NCBI GenBank assembly: GCA_041390305.1
Contig: JAWKQE010000001.1
Coordinates: 310,001 to 374,000 of the forward strand
Direction of reading: 5' to 3'
Length of the DNA: 64,000 nt
From: JACKCR01 sp041390305
Lineage (GTDB): Bacteria > Eisenbacteria > RBG-16-71-46 > CAIMUX01
In this document: in pieces, positions 44,772 through 53,033 of the stretch
Numbering within the stretch: position 1 is the stretch's first letter
Layout: each line of letters starts with the position of its first letter
Position numbers and translations under genes: made by a program
The notes under the pieces: generated by a model
What the model was told of the DNA's origin: nothing
What the model saw: the letters and a program-made list of their open reading frames with translations, nothing else
The model's database searches: none

Positions 44772-45128
44772 TCTCTTCCTTCCTGAGCGACCGGCCAGCA
44801 GCCCGAGGCAGGCTCTGGATGGAGGGTCGCTCGCGCGCATGGGCCAGGGCCGCGAGGGAGTTCCGTGAGCGGCGATTCGAGCTGGGGCTGGCGCGCGTTC
44901 CTTGTCTTGTCTACGTAACGCTCGATCGCGGTTCAGTATCCGACAACCGACTGCAGCAAGCCAGCACCGATTGGGTGGTGGCAAATGCGAACAAACGATC
45001 GCGCCGAGGGGGCCAGGCGCCGCATACTGATGGCGGCCGAGCGGGGACGGGGACTCGCGTACTTGACACTGATCGCGTGCGCTCCTAGCATCAATCGACT
45101 CAAGGCTTTACCGCAGTAGAGGCACCCG
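44772..45128. other. 357-bp divergent intergenic region before the ceramide cluster
   Basis: It separates the helicase gene from spt. The only clear element is the sigma-70 promoter at 45063-45091 listed separately. No small gene is supported. Confidence 0.4.
45063..45091 (+). promoter_or_regulatory. Sigma-70 promoter of the ceramide cluster
   Basis: A perfect -35 TTGACA (45063-45068), a 17-base spacer and -10 TAGCAT (45086-45091) lie 37 bases before the spt start codon, the best promoter match in the window. Confidence 0.75.
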
Positions 45129-46364
45129 ATGAACTCTTCGCGCCGCACCGAGCTGCCGACCTCGAGCACTGCTCACGACCTCTTCGACAAATGCCGCGGG
45201 TTTACCAGGGCCCGGGAAGCGAAGGAGGCAGGTCTCTATCCCTACTTCATTCCGATCTCGGGGTCGGAGGGTAGCGAGGTCGTCATCGACGGCGAGCGGA
45301 AGATCATGCTCGGGTCGAACAACTATCTCGGCCTCACCCACGATCCGCGGGTGATGGAGGCCGCCGCCACCGCGGCGGCGAAGTACGGGACCGGGTGCAC
45401 CGGCAGTCGTTTCCTCAACGGTACGCTCGACCTCCATCTCGAGCTCGAAGCAGAACTCGCGGAGTTCCTGGGGAAGGAAGCTGCGCTCGTCTTCTCCACC
45501 GGGTTCCAAACGAACCTCGGAGCGATCGCGACGCTGGGTCAACGCAACGACGCGATCATCACGGACAAGCTCGACCACGCGAGTATCATCGACGGCGCGC
45601 GGCTTTCGTCGGCGACGCGTTACCGCTACAACCACGCCGACGTGCATCATCTGGACCAGGTGCTCGAGAAGGCGGGGCACGAGTGTCCCGACGGCGGCAA
45701 ACTCGTCATCGTCGACGGGATCTTCAGCATGGAAGGCGATGTCGCGGACCTTCCCGCCATCGTTCCCGTCTGCCGGAAGCACAATGCGCGGCTCATGGTC
45801 GACGAAGCCCACTCCGTCGGAGTGATGGGGGATACGGGCGCGGGCGTGCACGAGTACTTCCATCTGACGAAGGATTGCGACGTCATCGTCGGAACGTTCA
45901 GCAAGTCGTTCGCGTCGATCGGAGGATTCGTGGCGGGTGACGAGCAGGTCATCCACTACATCCAGCACCACGCGCGCTCGCTCATATTCTCCGCGTCGAT
46001 GGCCCCCTACTCGGTGGCGACCGTCCGCGAGTGTCTTCGCATCATCCGGACGGAGCCGGAGCTCCGGGCGCGCCTCTGGCGGAACAAAGAACGCCTGCAC
46101 GAGGGTCTCAAGAGTCTGGGATTCGACCTCGGCACGACGACGACGCCGATCATCCCCGTCATCGTCGGCGGGCTCGAGGACACGTTCCGTTTCTGGCGCG
46201 CGCTCCTCGACATCGGTGTCTTCACGAATCCGGTCATTCCGCCGGCGGTTCCGGAAGGGACCTGCCGGATCCGGACCAGTCTCATGGCCTCGCACACGGA
46301 CGAACTGATCGACGAGGCGCTGGGGAAGTTCGAGAAGGCGGGCAAGCTCGTCGGGTTGATCTAG
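45129..46364 (+). CDS. spt: Serine palmitoyltransferase-like alpha-oxoamine synthase
   Basis: The 411-residue PLP enzyme belongs to the alpha-oxoamine synthases that condense an amino acid with an acyl-CoA. Key features: IMLGSNNYLGLTHDPRVMEA, YGTGCTGSRFLNGTLDLHLE, DHASIIDGARLS, the PLP pocket Asp in MVDEAHSVGVMG, and the Schiff-base Lys259 in GTFSKSFASIGGF. The N-terminal FIPISGSEGSEV resembles serine palmitoyltransferases rather than glycine C-acetyltransferase or BioF. The neighbours support the sphingolipid reading, since a GNAT-fold acyltransferase and an epimerase/reductase follow as in the bacterial ceramide pathway. ATG 45129 follows GAGGCACCCG. Confidence 0.88.
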   Translation: MNSSRRTELPTSSTAHDLFDKCRGFTRAREAKEAGLYPYFIPISGSEGSEVVIDGERKIMLGSNNYLGLTHDPRVMEAAATAAAKYGTGCTGSRFLNGTLDLHLELEAELAEFLGKEAALVFSTGFQTNLGAIATLGQRNDAIITDKLDHASIIDGARLSSATRYRYNHADVHHLDQVLEKAGHECPDGGKLVIVDGIFSMEGDVADLPAIVPVCRKHNARLMVDEAHSVGVMGDTGAGVHEYFHLTKDCDVIVGTFSKSFASIGGFVAGDEQVIHYIQHHARSLIFSASMAPYSVATVRECLRIIRTEPELRARLWRNKERLHEGLKSLGFDLGTTTTPIIPVIVGGLEDTFRFWRALLDIGVFTNPVIPPAVPEGTCRIRTSLMASHTDELIDEALGKFEKAGKLVGLI

Positions 46365-46390
46365 GAGTCAGTCCTGGGTCGGCCCCATGC

Positions 46391-46604
46391 CGCGAGGCGT
46401 CGCGGTCGAGGCAGGGGCCGAGCGAAACAGCGGACGTCCCTCGCGGAGTCGCGGTCGAGGAATGGCAGCGAAACAGCGTACGCCTGCGTGGTACAAGGGA
46501 TGTGCTGCGCAAGGATTGCGATGGGACGCGCAGGACAGCGCACGTGCTGCGCAAGGTTCGCGATGGGACGCGCAGGACAGCGGACGTGCTGCGGAGAGGT
46601 CGCG
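46391..46604 (+). repeat. Two tandem-repeat families between spt and the GNAT gene
   Basis: A degenerate duplication of about 50 bases (46391-46480, sharing TCGCGGTCGAGG and GCGAAACAGCG) is followed by 2.4 copies of a 42-base unit starting GTGCTGCGCAAGG (46502-46543, 46544-46585, partial to 46604). Neither encodes a supported protein. Confidence 0.8.
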
Positions 46605-46630
46605 TCGCGCGACCAGTTGGTAGAGGGGTC

Positions 46631-47971
46631 ATGCCGTTTCCGGACATCCAGATCAGCGCGGTCAGGGACGATCGCGAACTCGATGCGTTCATCCGCTTCC
46701 CGTGGACTCTCTATCGCAACGATCCCCACTGGGTGCCGCCGCTCGTCTCCGACGTGAAGAAGCTCTTGGACCGGAATCACCATCCGTTCCACCAGCACGC
46801 GGAAGTCGAGTACTTCCTGGCGCGACGGCGTGGTGCGCGCGGTGGCCACGACGGGGAAGTGGTCGGCCGGATTGCCGCGATCGTCAACCATGCGCACAAC
46901 GAGTTCCACGAGGAGAAGACCGGGTTCTTCGGCTTCTTCGAGGTGGTGGACGAAGAGGTCGTGGCCGCGCTTCTCCTCCAGGCCGCGGCCGATTGGCTCA
47001 CCGCGCGTGGGATGGAACGGATGCGCGGGCCGGCCAGCTTCTCGAGCAATGAGGAGTTCGGCCTCCTCGTCGACGGCTTTGGCTCCGCGCCGATGGTCAT
47101 GATGACCTACAACCCCGAGTACTACATCCGGCTGCTGGAGCGGCACGGGCTCGTCCCGGCGAAGGATCTCGTCGCCTACTACATGACCGACGAGACGATT
47201 CCGGAACGCCTGCTGAAGTTGCTCCAGCGAGTCGAGGACCGGGCACAGATCACGGTGCGTCCCCTCGACAAGAAGCGGTTCGACCAAGAGGTGGAGCTGA
47301 TTCGCGACGTCTACAACTCCGCGTGGGAGAGGAACTGGGGCTTCGTCCCGATGACGAACGCGGAAATCGATCACATGGCGAAGGAGCTGAAGCCGGTGGT
47401 CGACCCCGATCTCGTCGCGTTCGCGGAGAAGGACGGGAAGACGATCGGCTTTGCCCTCGCCCTTCCCGACCTCAATCAGGCTCTCCGTCGCGCGAACGGA
47501 AAGCTCTGGCCGTTCGGGCTGGTCAAGATGATCCTCGAGATGAAGAAGATCCGCCGGATCCGGGTGCTCACGCTCGGCGTGCTCGCGGAGTACCGCAAGC
47601 TCGGCGCCGACGTGCTGCTCTACAGCCACCTCTACCGGCGCGGGACGGCCAAGGGCTACCGCGCGGGCGAGTTCTCCTGGATCCTGGAGGACAACGTCCC
47701 GATGCGGCGTGCGCTCGAACAGATCGGCGCGAGCGTCTACAAGACGTACCGGATCTATGAGCAGCCGCTGGGGGCGGGCGGTGCGGGGAAGGCAGGAGAT
47801 GCTGTTGCCGATGCTGATGCTGGCGTCGATGCCGGTGCTGATGCTGGCAGGGAGCCCGGTGCGGGAGCGAATGGCCATACGGGAGTAGATCGCGGCGCGA
47901 TGTCGAGGCGGGAGGCTGCCGCGGGCCGGGACGCTGTCGAGGGCCGAGGTCAGGGCCGGGGGGCGGAGTGA
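46631..47971 (+). CDS. GNAT-fold protein, candidate bacterial ceramide synthase
   Basis: The 446-residue protein has two GNAT-like halves: FIRFPWTLYRNDPHWVPPL and EVVGRIAAIVNHAHNEFHEE, then FFEVVDEEVVAALLLQAAA in the first; and DLVAFAEKDGKTIGFALALP, LTLGVLAEYRKLGADVLLYS and GEFSWILEDNVPMRRALEQI in the second. Proteins of this shape sit beside serine palmitoyltransferase genes, and in Caulobacter a GNAT-superfamily protein was shown to be the ceramide synthase. ATG 46631 follows TAGAGGGG. The last 65 residues are an Ala/Gly/Asp-rich disordered tail made of short repeats, and the stop overlaps the next gene by four bases. Confidence 0.75.
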   Translation: MPFPDIQISAVRDDRELDAFIRFPWTLYRNDPHWVPPLVSDVKKLLDRNHHPFHQHAEVEYFLARRRGARGGHDGEVVGRIAAIVNHAHNEFHEEKTGFFGFFEVVDEEVVAALLLQAAADWLTARGMERMRGPASFSSNEEFGLLVDGFGSAPMVMMTYNPEYYIRLLERHGLVPAKDLVAYYMTDETIPERLLKLLQRVEDRAQITVRPLDKKRFDQEVELIRDVYNSAWERNWGFVPMTNAEIDHMAKELKPVVDPDLVAFAEKDGKTIGFALALPDLNQALRRANGKLWPFGLVKMILEMKKIRRIRVLTLGVLAEYRKLGADVLLYSHLYRRGTAKGYRAGEFSWILEDNVPMRRALEQIGASVYKTYRIYEQPLGAGGAGKAGDAVADADAGVDAGADAGREPGAGANGHTGVDRGAMSRREAAAGRDAVEGRGQGRGAE

Positions 47972-49194
47972 CGGAGAGAGGAGGGGTGCGGCCCGGCGAA
48001 GGATCCTCGGAGAACAGACGTCCGTTGGCAGCAGGTGTGACGGGAGCGGGTGCACCGAACCCCGGCGCAGTGAACCCGGGCGCAGTGAACCCCGGCGCAC
48101 CGAAGCCGGGCGCACCGAAGCCGGGCGCAGTGAACCCCGGCGCACCGAGACCGAGTGCACCGCAACCAGGTCCGCCGGAAGAAGGCCCAACCGAGGGGCT
48201 CTGTCTCGTTACTGGCGCGAGCGGGTTCGTTGGGTCACATCTGGTCGAGCGGCTCGTCGATCGTGGCTACCGGGTGCGCCTTCTCCTGCGCAAGTCGTCG
48301 AAGCTGCGCTGGGTGCGGGGGCTTCCGGTCGAACTGACCTATGGTGACATCCGCGACAAGGCTTCGATCGCCGGTGCGTGTCACGGAGTACAGAACGTAT
48401 TCCACTTCGGTGCGCTCACGACGGCACGGAACGAGGCGGAGTTCTTCGCGGCCAATGAAGAGGGCACGAAGAACCTGGCCGAGGCGTTGGCCGAGCACGG
48501 AGAAGCCGGTGGGTTCGTCGTCTACTGCAGCTCGCTCGCGGCGGGGGGGCCGGGGATCGCGACCGCGAGCCATACGCAGCCGGTGCGCATCGAAAGGGAC
48601 CCCGATCTTCCGATCACGCCGTACGGCCGGAGCAAGTTGGGTGGAGAGCGTGCTCTCTTCGAGATCGCGAAGGCGACGGCACGATTTCGCGCGGTCGCGC
48701 TACGTCCTTCGGTGGTCTACGGCCCGCGTGACGAGGCGCTGCTCCAGTTCTTCAAGTTGGTGAAGATGGGGCTGCTCCCAATGGGCGGCCCCGAGGGTGC
48801 GAGGATGGCGATGCTCTACGTCCTCGACCTGGTCGACGCCGCGGTCGCCGCGGCGGAGCGGGACGTGAGCGGCGTCTACTACCTGTGCGACGGAGAGGCC
48901 CACACCTGGCAGGACATCGGCAGACTCTCCGCCGAGCTGATGGACGCGAGTCCGAAGGAAGTGCGCGTGCCCGTGCCGATGGCGCGTATGGTCGCCTGGG
49001 CCGCGGAGTGCGTCGGCCAGGTGACGGGTCGCGCCCCGATGCTCACCCGGTGGAAGGTGCGCGAGATGCAGCAGGCGCACTGGGTCTGCTCACCGGACAA
49101 GGCCCGCCGCGAGCTCGGGTTCCAGTCGAAGGTGGCGATCGAACTCGGACTCGAGTCGACGCTGTCATGGTATCGAGAGAACGGGTGGCTGTGA
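47968..49194 (+). CDS. NAD-dependent epimerase/reductase of the extended SDR type, candidate ceramide reductase
   Basis: After an unusual N-terminal tail of about 75 residues the protein is a 330-residue extended SDR: LCLVTGASGFVGSHLVERL binds NAD(P), FHFGALTTARNEAEF follows, and the catalytic YxxxK is in PYGRSKLGGE with the upstream Ser of VVYCSSLAAGG. It ends in ARRELGFQSKVAIELGLEST. In the bacterial ceramide pathway a protein of this family (CerR in Caulobacter) reduces the 3-keto group. GTG 47968 overlaps the upstream stop (GTGA). The tail consists of eight copies of a five-residue GAxxP repeat and is probably disordered; an alternative start after the tail is not evident. Confidence 0.82.
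   Translation: MTERGGVRPGEGSSENRRPLAAGVTGAGAPNPGAVNPGAVNPGAPKPGAPKPGAVNPGAPRPSAPQPGPPEEGPTEGLCLVTGASGFVGSHLVERLVDRGYRVRLLLRKSSKLRWVRGLPVELTYGDIRDKASIAGACHGVQNVFHFGALTTARNEAEFFAANEEGTKNLAEALAEHGEAGGFVVYCSSLAAGGPGIATASHTQPVRIERDPDLPITPYGRSKLGGERALFEIAKATARFRAVALRPSVVYGPRDEALLQFFKLVKMGLLPMGGPEGARMAMLYVLDLVDAAVAAAERDVSGVYYLCDGEAHTWQDIGRLSAELMDASPKEVRVPVPMARMVAWAAECVGQVTGRAPMLTRWKVREMQQAHWVCSPDKARRELGFQSKVAIELGLESTLSWYRENGWL
48049..48168 (+). repeat. 15-bp coding repeat (GAxxP) in the SDR gene
   Basis: Eight copies of a unit like GGCGCAGTGAACCCC, in frame, encode GAPNP, GAVNP, GAPKP and similar pentapeptides. Confidence 0.9.
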
Positions 49195-50075
49195 GACGAC
49201 TGCCGAGTTATGGGTACCAACCGATCGACCTGATCGGGATGTCGTTCGCGGCGTTCTGCATCCTCTGCCTGCTCATCGGAGTGCAGCGCGTTCCCAACGG
49301 CCCGACCTGGCTCGCGGGATGCTCGGCCTTTCTCCTCCTCACCTACTTCGCGCGCTTCGTGCCTCCGCGCGGTCCTCGCGTGCTGCGCTTCCTCCGCGAC
49401 AGCTACGTACTCTGGGCACTGCCGGGCGCCTACGCCGCGGCCGGAGCCGTCAACCGGTCGTTCACCACACGCTACTTCGATGACCTCGTCCTCGGGTGGG
49501 AGCGGGCGATCTTCGGCGGCCACCCGCACGCGGAGTTCGCGGCACGACTCCCCTTCACTCCGCTCAGCGAGTTCCTCCACTTCTGCTACTACACCTACCT
49601 CTGGCTGCTCCCGATCCTCGGCTTCTACCTCGTGTTCCGCGGTCGTCACGAGCAGTTCCGGAAGACGGCCACGACCGTCGGCATGACGTTCTACTCGTGC
49701 TTCGCGTTCTTCATCGTCTTCCCCGTGCTCGGGCCCTGGTACACGTTCACGCACGTGGATGCGCCAGGGTCGTTCTTCATCGGCCTCGTGCACCGCACGC
49801 TGGAGACGGGCGCGGCGATCGGTACAGCGTTTCCCTCGTCCCACTGCGCCGTCGCGACTGCAGTCGCAGGGTCGGCGTGGCGTTTCGCGGAGAAGCCAGT
49901 CGCGATCGCGATCACGATCGTCGCCACCGGGATCGTGTTCGGGACGATGTACGGCGGATTCCACTACGCGATCGACTCGGCGGTGGGAGTGCTGGTGGGG
50001 TTGGGGTTCGTCACGGTCGGTCCGCGCGTGCACCGGGCGCTGTCGCGGGTCGGGGGGTGGCGGGAAGCTGCGTGA
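49167..50075 (+). CDS. PAP2/Aur1-like membrane phosphatase or phosphotransferase
   Basis: About six membrane helices (LIGMSFAAFCILCLLIGVQ, LAGCSAFLLLTYFARFV, FLHFCYYTYLWLLPILGFYL, MTFYSCFAFFIVFPVL, AIAITIVATGIVFGTMYG, SAVGVLVGLGFVTVG) carry the PAP2 motifs C2 FPSSHCAVATA and C3 GGFHYAIDSAVG with both histidines and the aspartate. The C1 KxxxxxxRP motif is not seen, as in the Aur1/inositolphosphotransferase branch. At the end of the ceramide genes it could add a phosphoryl head group to ceramide or remove phosphate from a precursor. Starts: ATG 49167 overlaps the SDR gene by 28 bases; GTG 49191 overlaps by four. Confidence 0.8.
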   Translation: MVSRERVAVRRLPSYGYQPIDLIGMSFAAFCILCLLIGVQRVPNGPTWLAGCSAFLLLTYFARFVPPRGPRVLRFLRDSYVLWALPGAYAAAGAVNRSFTTRYFDDLVLGWERAIFGGHPHAEFAARLPFTPLSEFLHFCYYTYLWLLPILGFYLVFRGRHEQFRKTATTVGMTFYSCFAFFIVFPVLGPWYTFTHVDAPGSFFIGLVHRTLETGAAIGTAFPSSHCAVATAVAGSAWRFAEKPVAIAITIVATGIVFGTMYGGFHYAIDSAVGVLVGLGFVTVGPRVHRALSRVGGWREAA

Positions 50076-50153
50076 GGCGGCGGCCGGTCGAGGCCGGGCT
50101 GCCGGCGGAGGCGGACCGGTTGGCGCGACGGTGGCTGTGGGCGGCGGTCGGGC

Positions 50154-50267
50154 GCGGGCGTAGGCGGGCCGCCAGTTGGGGCGGGCCGATGTTGGCGGCG
50201 GGCTGAGACGCGGCGCTGGCTGAGGTTGGCTGCGGGCGTAGGCGGGCTGTCAGTTGCGGCGGACCGA
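50154..50267 (+). repeat. 78-bp-spaced degenerate duplication
   Basis: GCGGGCGTAGGCGGG and the following 20 bases at 50154-50189 recur at 50232-50267 with a few changes. The stretch between the PAP2 and HNH genes is otherwise very GC-rich low-complexity DNA. Confidence 0.6.
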
Positions 50268-50300
50268 GGCCGGGCCGGAAGGCTGGTGTAGGCAGACGTA

Positions 50301-50320
50301 GGCAGACGCCGACGTCTGCC
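50301..50320. terminator. Hairpin between the convergent PAP2 and HNH genes
   Basis: GGCAGACG-ccga-CGTCTGCC is a perfect eight-base stem between converging genes, a fitting place for a bidirectional terminator, though no T run is present. Confidence 0.45.
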
Positions 50321-50442
50321 GGCGATCGGGTCCCACCGTGCTGCGCATCCAGGCGAGACCGCATTGCGATCGCACTTGCACTCGACCCGGATTCCGCAGC
50401 CCCAAAGAGTTGCCGTGGAGTTCCGGCGAAGGAGTCTCATTG

Positions 50443-50608
50443 GGCAGTCTCGGCGCCGGGAGTCTCAGCGCTGGGACTCGCAGGGCCGGCACTCATAGCG
50501 CTGGGACTCTCTGCGCTAGGACTCGCAGGGCCGGGACTCTCAGCGCCGGGACTTTCAGCGCCGGGACTCGCAGGGCCGGGACTCATAACGCTGGGACTCT
50601 CAGCGCCG
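50443..50608 (+). repeat. 15-bp tandem array after the HNH gene
   Basis: Eleven copies with consensus GGACTCTCAGCGCYG, in three alternating variants (TCGCAGGGC, TCATARCGC, TCTCAGCGC). The stop codon of the HNH gene lies in the last copy. On the minus strand, one base out of register with the HNH frame, the array would encode SPGAE/SPGPA/SPSVM pentapeptides. Confidence 0.9.
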
Positions 50609-52150
50609 GGACTCCATGGGTGCTCGTGCTGGGCTCTTTCCGAGAAGCCTCTCCGCTTCCGAACGGTTGTGGCGCCCGCACAGCAGCCGGAGGTTGTCGG
50701 GCCCGTGCGTTCCGCCGGTGCAGTATGGGATGACGTGATCGAGCTGTAAGTGCCGAGTTGCGTCGCATCGTCTGCCATCGACTCCGACGAACGTGCACCG
50801 CCCTCCATCGCGCTCGAACACGAGATCACGCACATCGACAGGGATGTGACGTGAGCGACGACTCCGCGAACTCTGGTTTCGTGATCGATCGCTGCGTGGG
50901 CGTTGGTGTCGTGAGTCACCGTCGTGCCGGTGATGCTTCTGCGGACGAGAGCCACGTGCCTGGCGCTGGGCCTCCTGGCTCCCTGCTTCAGTCGTCTCTC
51001 TGTCGTTCCGTGCCGGCAGTTCCTGCCCCACCTCTTCCCGCACGGCTCGCTCTTGGCTCGCCCGACGCCGTGCCCTTCGCTGCTCCCTGCGTTCCGTCCG
51101 TCGCTTTGGATCATGTCGCTCGAGGTAGTCGTCGAGCAGCACTTCGAACAGGTCCTCCATTGTCCTGTGGTTCGAGCGGATGGACTGAACACGGCGCAGC
51201 TTATGTACCGCGGATCGTCGGAGTGCGAAGCGGACCTCGTACCGAGTCTCGGACGGAGAGTCGGACAGAGAGTCGGACAGAGAGTCGGACAGAGACGAGT
51301 CGCCTACTGTCAGGGAACTGCTGCGACAGTCAGGCGCGGCCGATACGCCTGACGCGGTTGATTTGCCCGATGCAGTCGACGCGCCCGACACAGTCGACCC
51401 GCCTGACACAGTCGACGCGCCCGACACAGTCGACGCGCCCGACACTCCTGACACGGTCGACCCGCCCGACACAGGCAACACGTGATTCGTGCCTGAGGCT
51501 ACCGGCCCCATCGTCTGCGCCGAAGCGCTCGACCGGGGCAGCGTGACCGCCGCCGGCAGCGTAGGGCCGTTGATCTTCGTCTTCCGCCTTTCGCCGACCC
51601 CGATCGGGCGCAGGACCTCGCGAATGGCCCCCGCGTCGCGGTGCTCGGCCGCGATCTCTTCGATCTCCCGGTACGTACGTCCGGCCACGCGTGCCAGGAT
51701 CGCCGAGGCATTCTCGTCACTCAGGACTCCGACGATCTGCGCCGCATTCCCGATCGTGAGTTGGCGTTGATTCAGCAGCGAGCGCAGCTCAGGGAAACGT
51801 CGCGTTGCCCGCGAGACGGCGATGTATCGGCCGGCCTTGGCCCGCGAGAAGAGCCAACGTCGCGTGCAGAAGTCGAAGAGCGACGAGTAGCCGAGTGAGA
51901 GGCAGATCGAGCGGCGGTCCATTTCGAGGAGCACGTCGATGAGCGAAAGGCTGGCGTCGTGTTCGGCCCGCGCGATGTCATCTGCTCGGGCGATCAGCTC
52001 GTCGTCGGAGAGTGTCGACACTCCTGGACCGCGACTGTCGCGCGGCGGGACGGTGGTGTGAACGGTTTCGCCAAGGCCAGCTTCACTGCGGCAAGCCGAT
52101 CTGGCATTCGTGGTTGAAGACAGATTCCCTTCGGACTTTGTGGATGGCAT
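50600..52150 (-). CDS. HNH endonuclease with repeat-filled central linker
   Basis: The 516-residue protein has an N-terminal helical domain seen in many phage- and mobile-type HNH proteins (LLEMDRRSICLSLGYSSLFD, FCTRRWLFSRAKAGRYIAVS), a central Ser/Thr/Gly linker, a second helical segment (TRYEVRFALRRSAVHKLRRV), a long basic Arg/Ser-rich stretch and a C-terminal HNH site: RDGGRCTFVG, HLQLDHVIPYCTGGTHGPDN, LRLLCGRHNR. The HNH residues are intact. The linker contains a six-residue repeat (GASTVS) and a four-residue repeat (SDSL). ATG 52150 follows GGGGAGAA; the ORF upstream to 52438 has no such site. The target is unknown. Confidence 0.85.
   Translation of the reverse strand: MPSTKSEGNLSSTTNARSACRSEAGLGETVHTTVPPRDSRGPGVSTLSDDELIARADDIARAEHDASLSLIDVLLEMDRRSICLSLGYSSLFDFCTRRWLFSRAKAGRYIAVSRATRRFPELRSLLNQRQLTIGNAAQIVGVLSDENASAILARVAGRTYREIEEIAAEHRDAGAIREVLRPIGVGERRKTKINGPTLPAAVTLPRSSASAQTMGPVASGTNHVLPVSGGSTVSGVSGASTVSGASTVSGGSTVSGASTASGKSTASGVSAAPDCRSSSLTVGDSSLSDSLSDSLSDSPSETRYEVRFALRRSAVHKLRRVQSIRSNHRTMEDLFEVLLDDYLERHDPKRRTERREQRRARRRASQERAVREEVGQELPARNDRETTEAGSQEAQRQARGSRPQKHHRHDGDSRHQRPRSDRSRNQSSRSRRSRHIPVDVRDLVFERDGGRCTFVGVDGRRCDATRHLQLDHVIPYCTGGTHGPDNLRLLCGRHNRSEAERLLGKSPARAPMESRR
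51250..51297 (-). repeat. 12-bp coding repeat (SDSL) in the HNH gene
   Basis: Four copies of CGGACAGAGAGT in frame with the HNH gene encode SDSL tetrapeptides. Confidence 0.9.
51355..51471 (-). repeat. 18-bp coding repeat (GASTVS) in the HNH gene
   Basis: About six copies of CAGTCGACGCGCCCGACA and one half copy, in frame, encode the SGASTV hexapeptide linker. Confidence 0.9.
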
Positions 52151-52590
52151 CGAGTTCTCCCCGCGTACCCCCCGGGGCGTCACCAGTGACAGTCTCAATC
52201 TATCATGGCCGAATAGGGACTCCTGTGAGCGGGCGAGAGCGACCAAGCGGGTCGGTTCGAGTCGCGAAGTCTCGATTGCGGTCGTTCGTTCGATGGAGAG
52301 CTTTGTGGGCCCGGACAGCGGGTGTTTCCTGTTCGATGCGTTGTGATGGCGCACGTGCGGGTTCAGAACTGTCAAGAAGTATATTGTACATGAACGGTGT
52401 TTCTGTCTTGTACGTCGGACCGGTTCTTGTCCCGTCAAGCAGCGGCTCGATGTGCGGACTCGTCCTCAATGAAACCCCTGCCACGCTCCGCGGAAGTGAC
52501 GGGGCTTCCGTGGTCGAGTCGTGGCCTCCGGTCCCGAACGGGTGTCATGGGGTTGGGGTGGCTCCTGCAGTAGTAAGCGATTCGCTCCGG

Positions 52591-52733
52591 GGCGTGGAGT
52601 CTCAGCGCTGAGGCCAACCCGGACGTGGTCGTGTGACCTGCCCGCCACGTCGCTTGGTACGTCGTTCCTTTCAGTGGCTTCCAACGCGACCGCGCGACTC
52701 AGAGTGCGGCGTGGAGTCTCAGCGCTGAGACTC
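52591..52733. repeat. Duplicated palindromic element
   Basis: An identical 22-bp sequence ending GTCTCAGCGCTGAG occurs at 52591-52612 and 52708-52729, 117 bases apart. In the second copy it extends to the perfect 20-bp palindrome GAGTCTCAGCGCTGAGACTC (52714-52733). The core also matches units of the 15-bp array at 50443-50608. Confidence 0.85.
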
Positions 52734-52836
52734 GCCCAATCACTTGCTGCAGTCGTTGGGCCAGTGTGCGGGCGCGCTGCGTGAGTGCGGACGCGAAGAC
52801 GAGGACAAAGGCACCGGTGCCAGCTCGGTGTCGCAC

Positions 52837-53007
52837 GTTGGTCGGCACTGCACGCCGGTCGGTACCGCGACGCCGGTCGGTACCGCATGCCGGTCGGTAC
52901 CGCGACGCCGGTCGGCACTGCACGCCGCTCGGTACCGCGACGCCGGTCGGTACCGCATGCCGGTCGGTACCGCGACGCCGGTCGGTACCGCGTGCCGGTC
53001 AGCACAC
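52837..53007. repeat. Alternating 17/18-bp tandem array containing CGGTACCG
   Basis: Ten units of the type GCCGGTCGGTACCGCGAC (18) and GCCGGTCGGTACCGCAT (17) alternate, making a 35-base higher-order period. Most units contain the palindrome CGGTACCG. A 35-base period cannot keep a reading frame, and there are no spacers, so it is neither coding nor CRISPR. Confidence 0.92.
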
Positions 53008-53033
53008 GTCGACAGCCGGCGGGTCGCCTCCGC

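Larger units (their letters stand above)
52151..53033. other. 883-bp gene-free region with palindromes and an array
   Basis: No frame is convincing. Elements listed separately are two copies of a 22-bp palindrome-containing sequence (52591-52612, 52708-52729) and the 17/18-bp array. The HNH promoter should lie in the AT-richer stretch near 52370-52420, where TTGTAC occurs twice. Confidence 0.5.

Noticed and set aside
46387..46623. 78-codon frame across the 42-bp repeats between spt and the GNAT gene.
   Set aside because: Composition is dictated by the repeat, the start has no ribosome binding site and no conserved feature is seen.
52837..53007. CRISPR array.
   Set aside because: The 17/18-bp units are directly adjacent with no unique spacers, and no cas gene is present.
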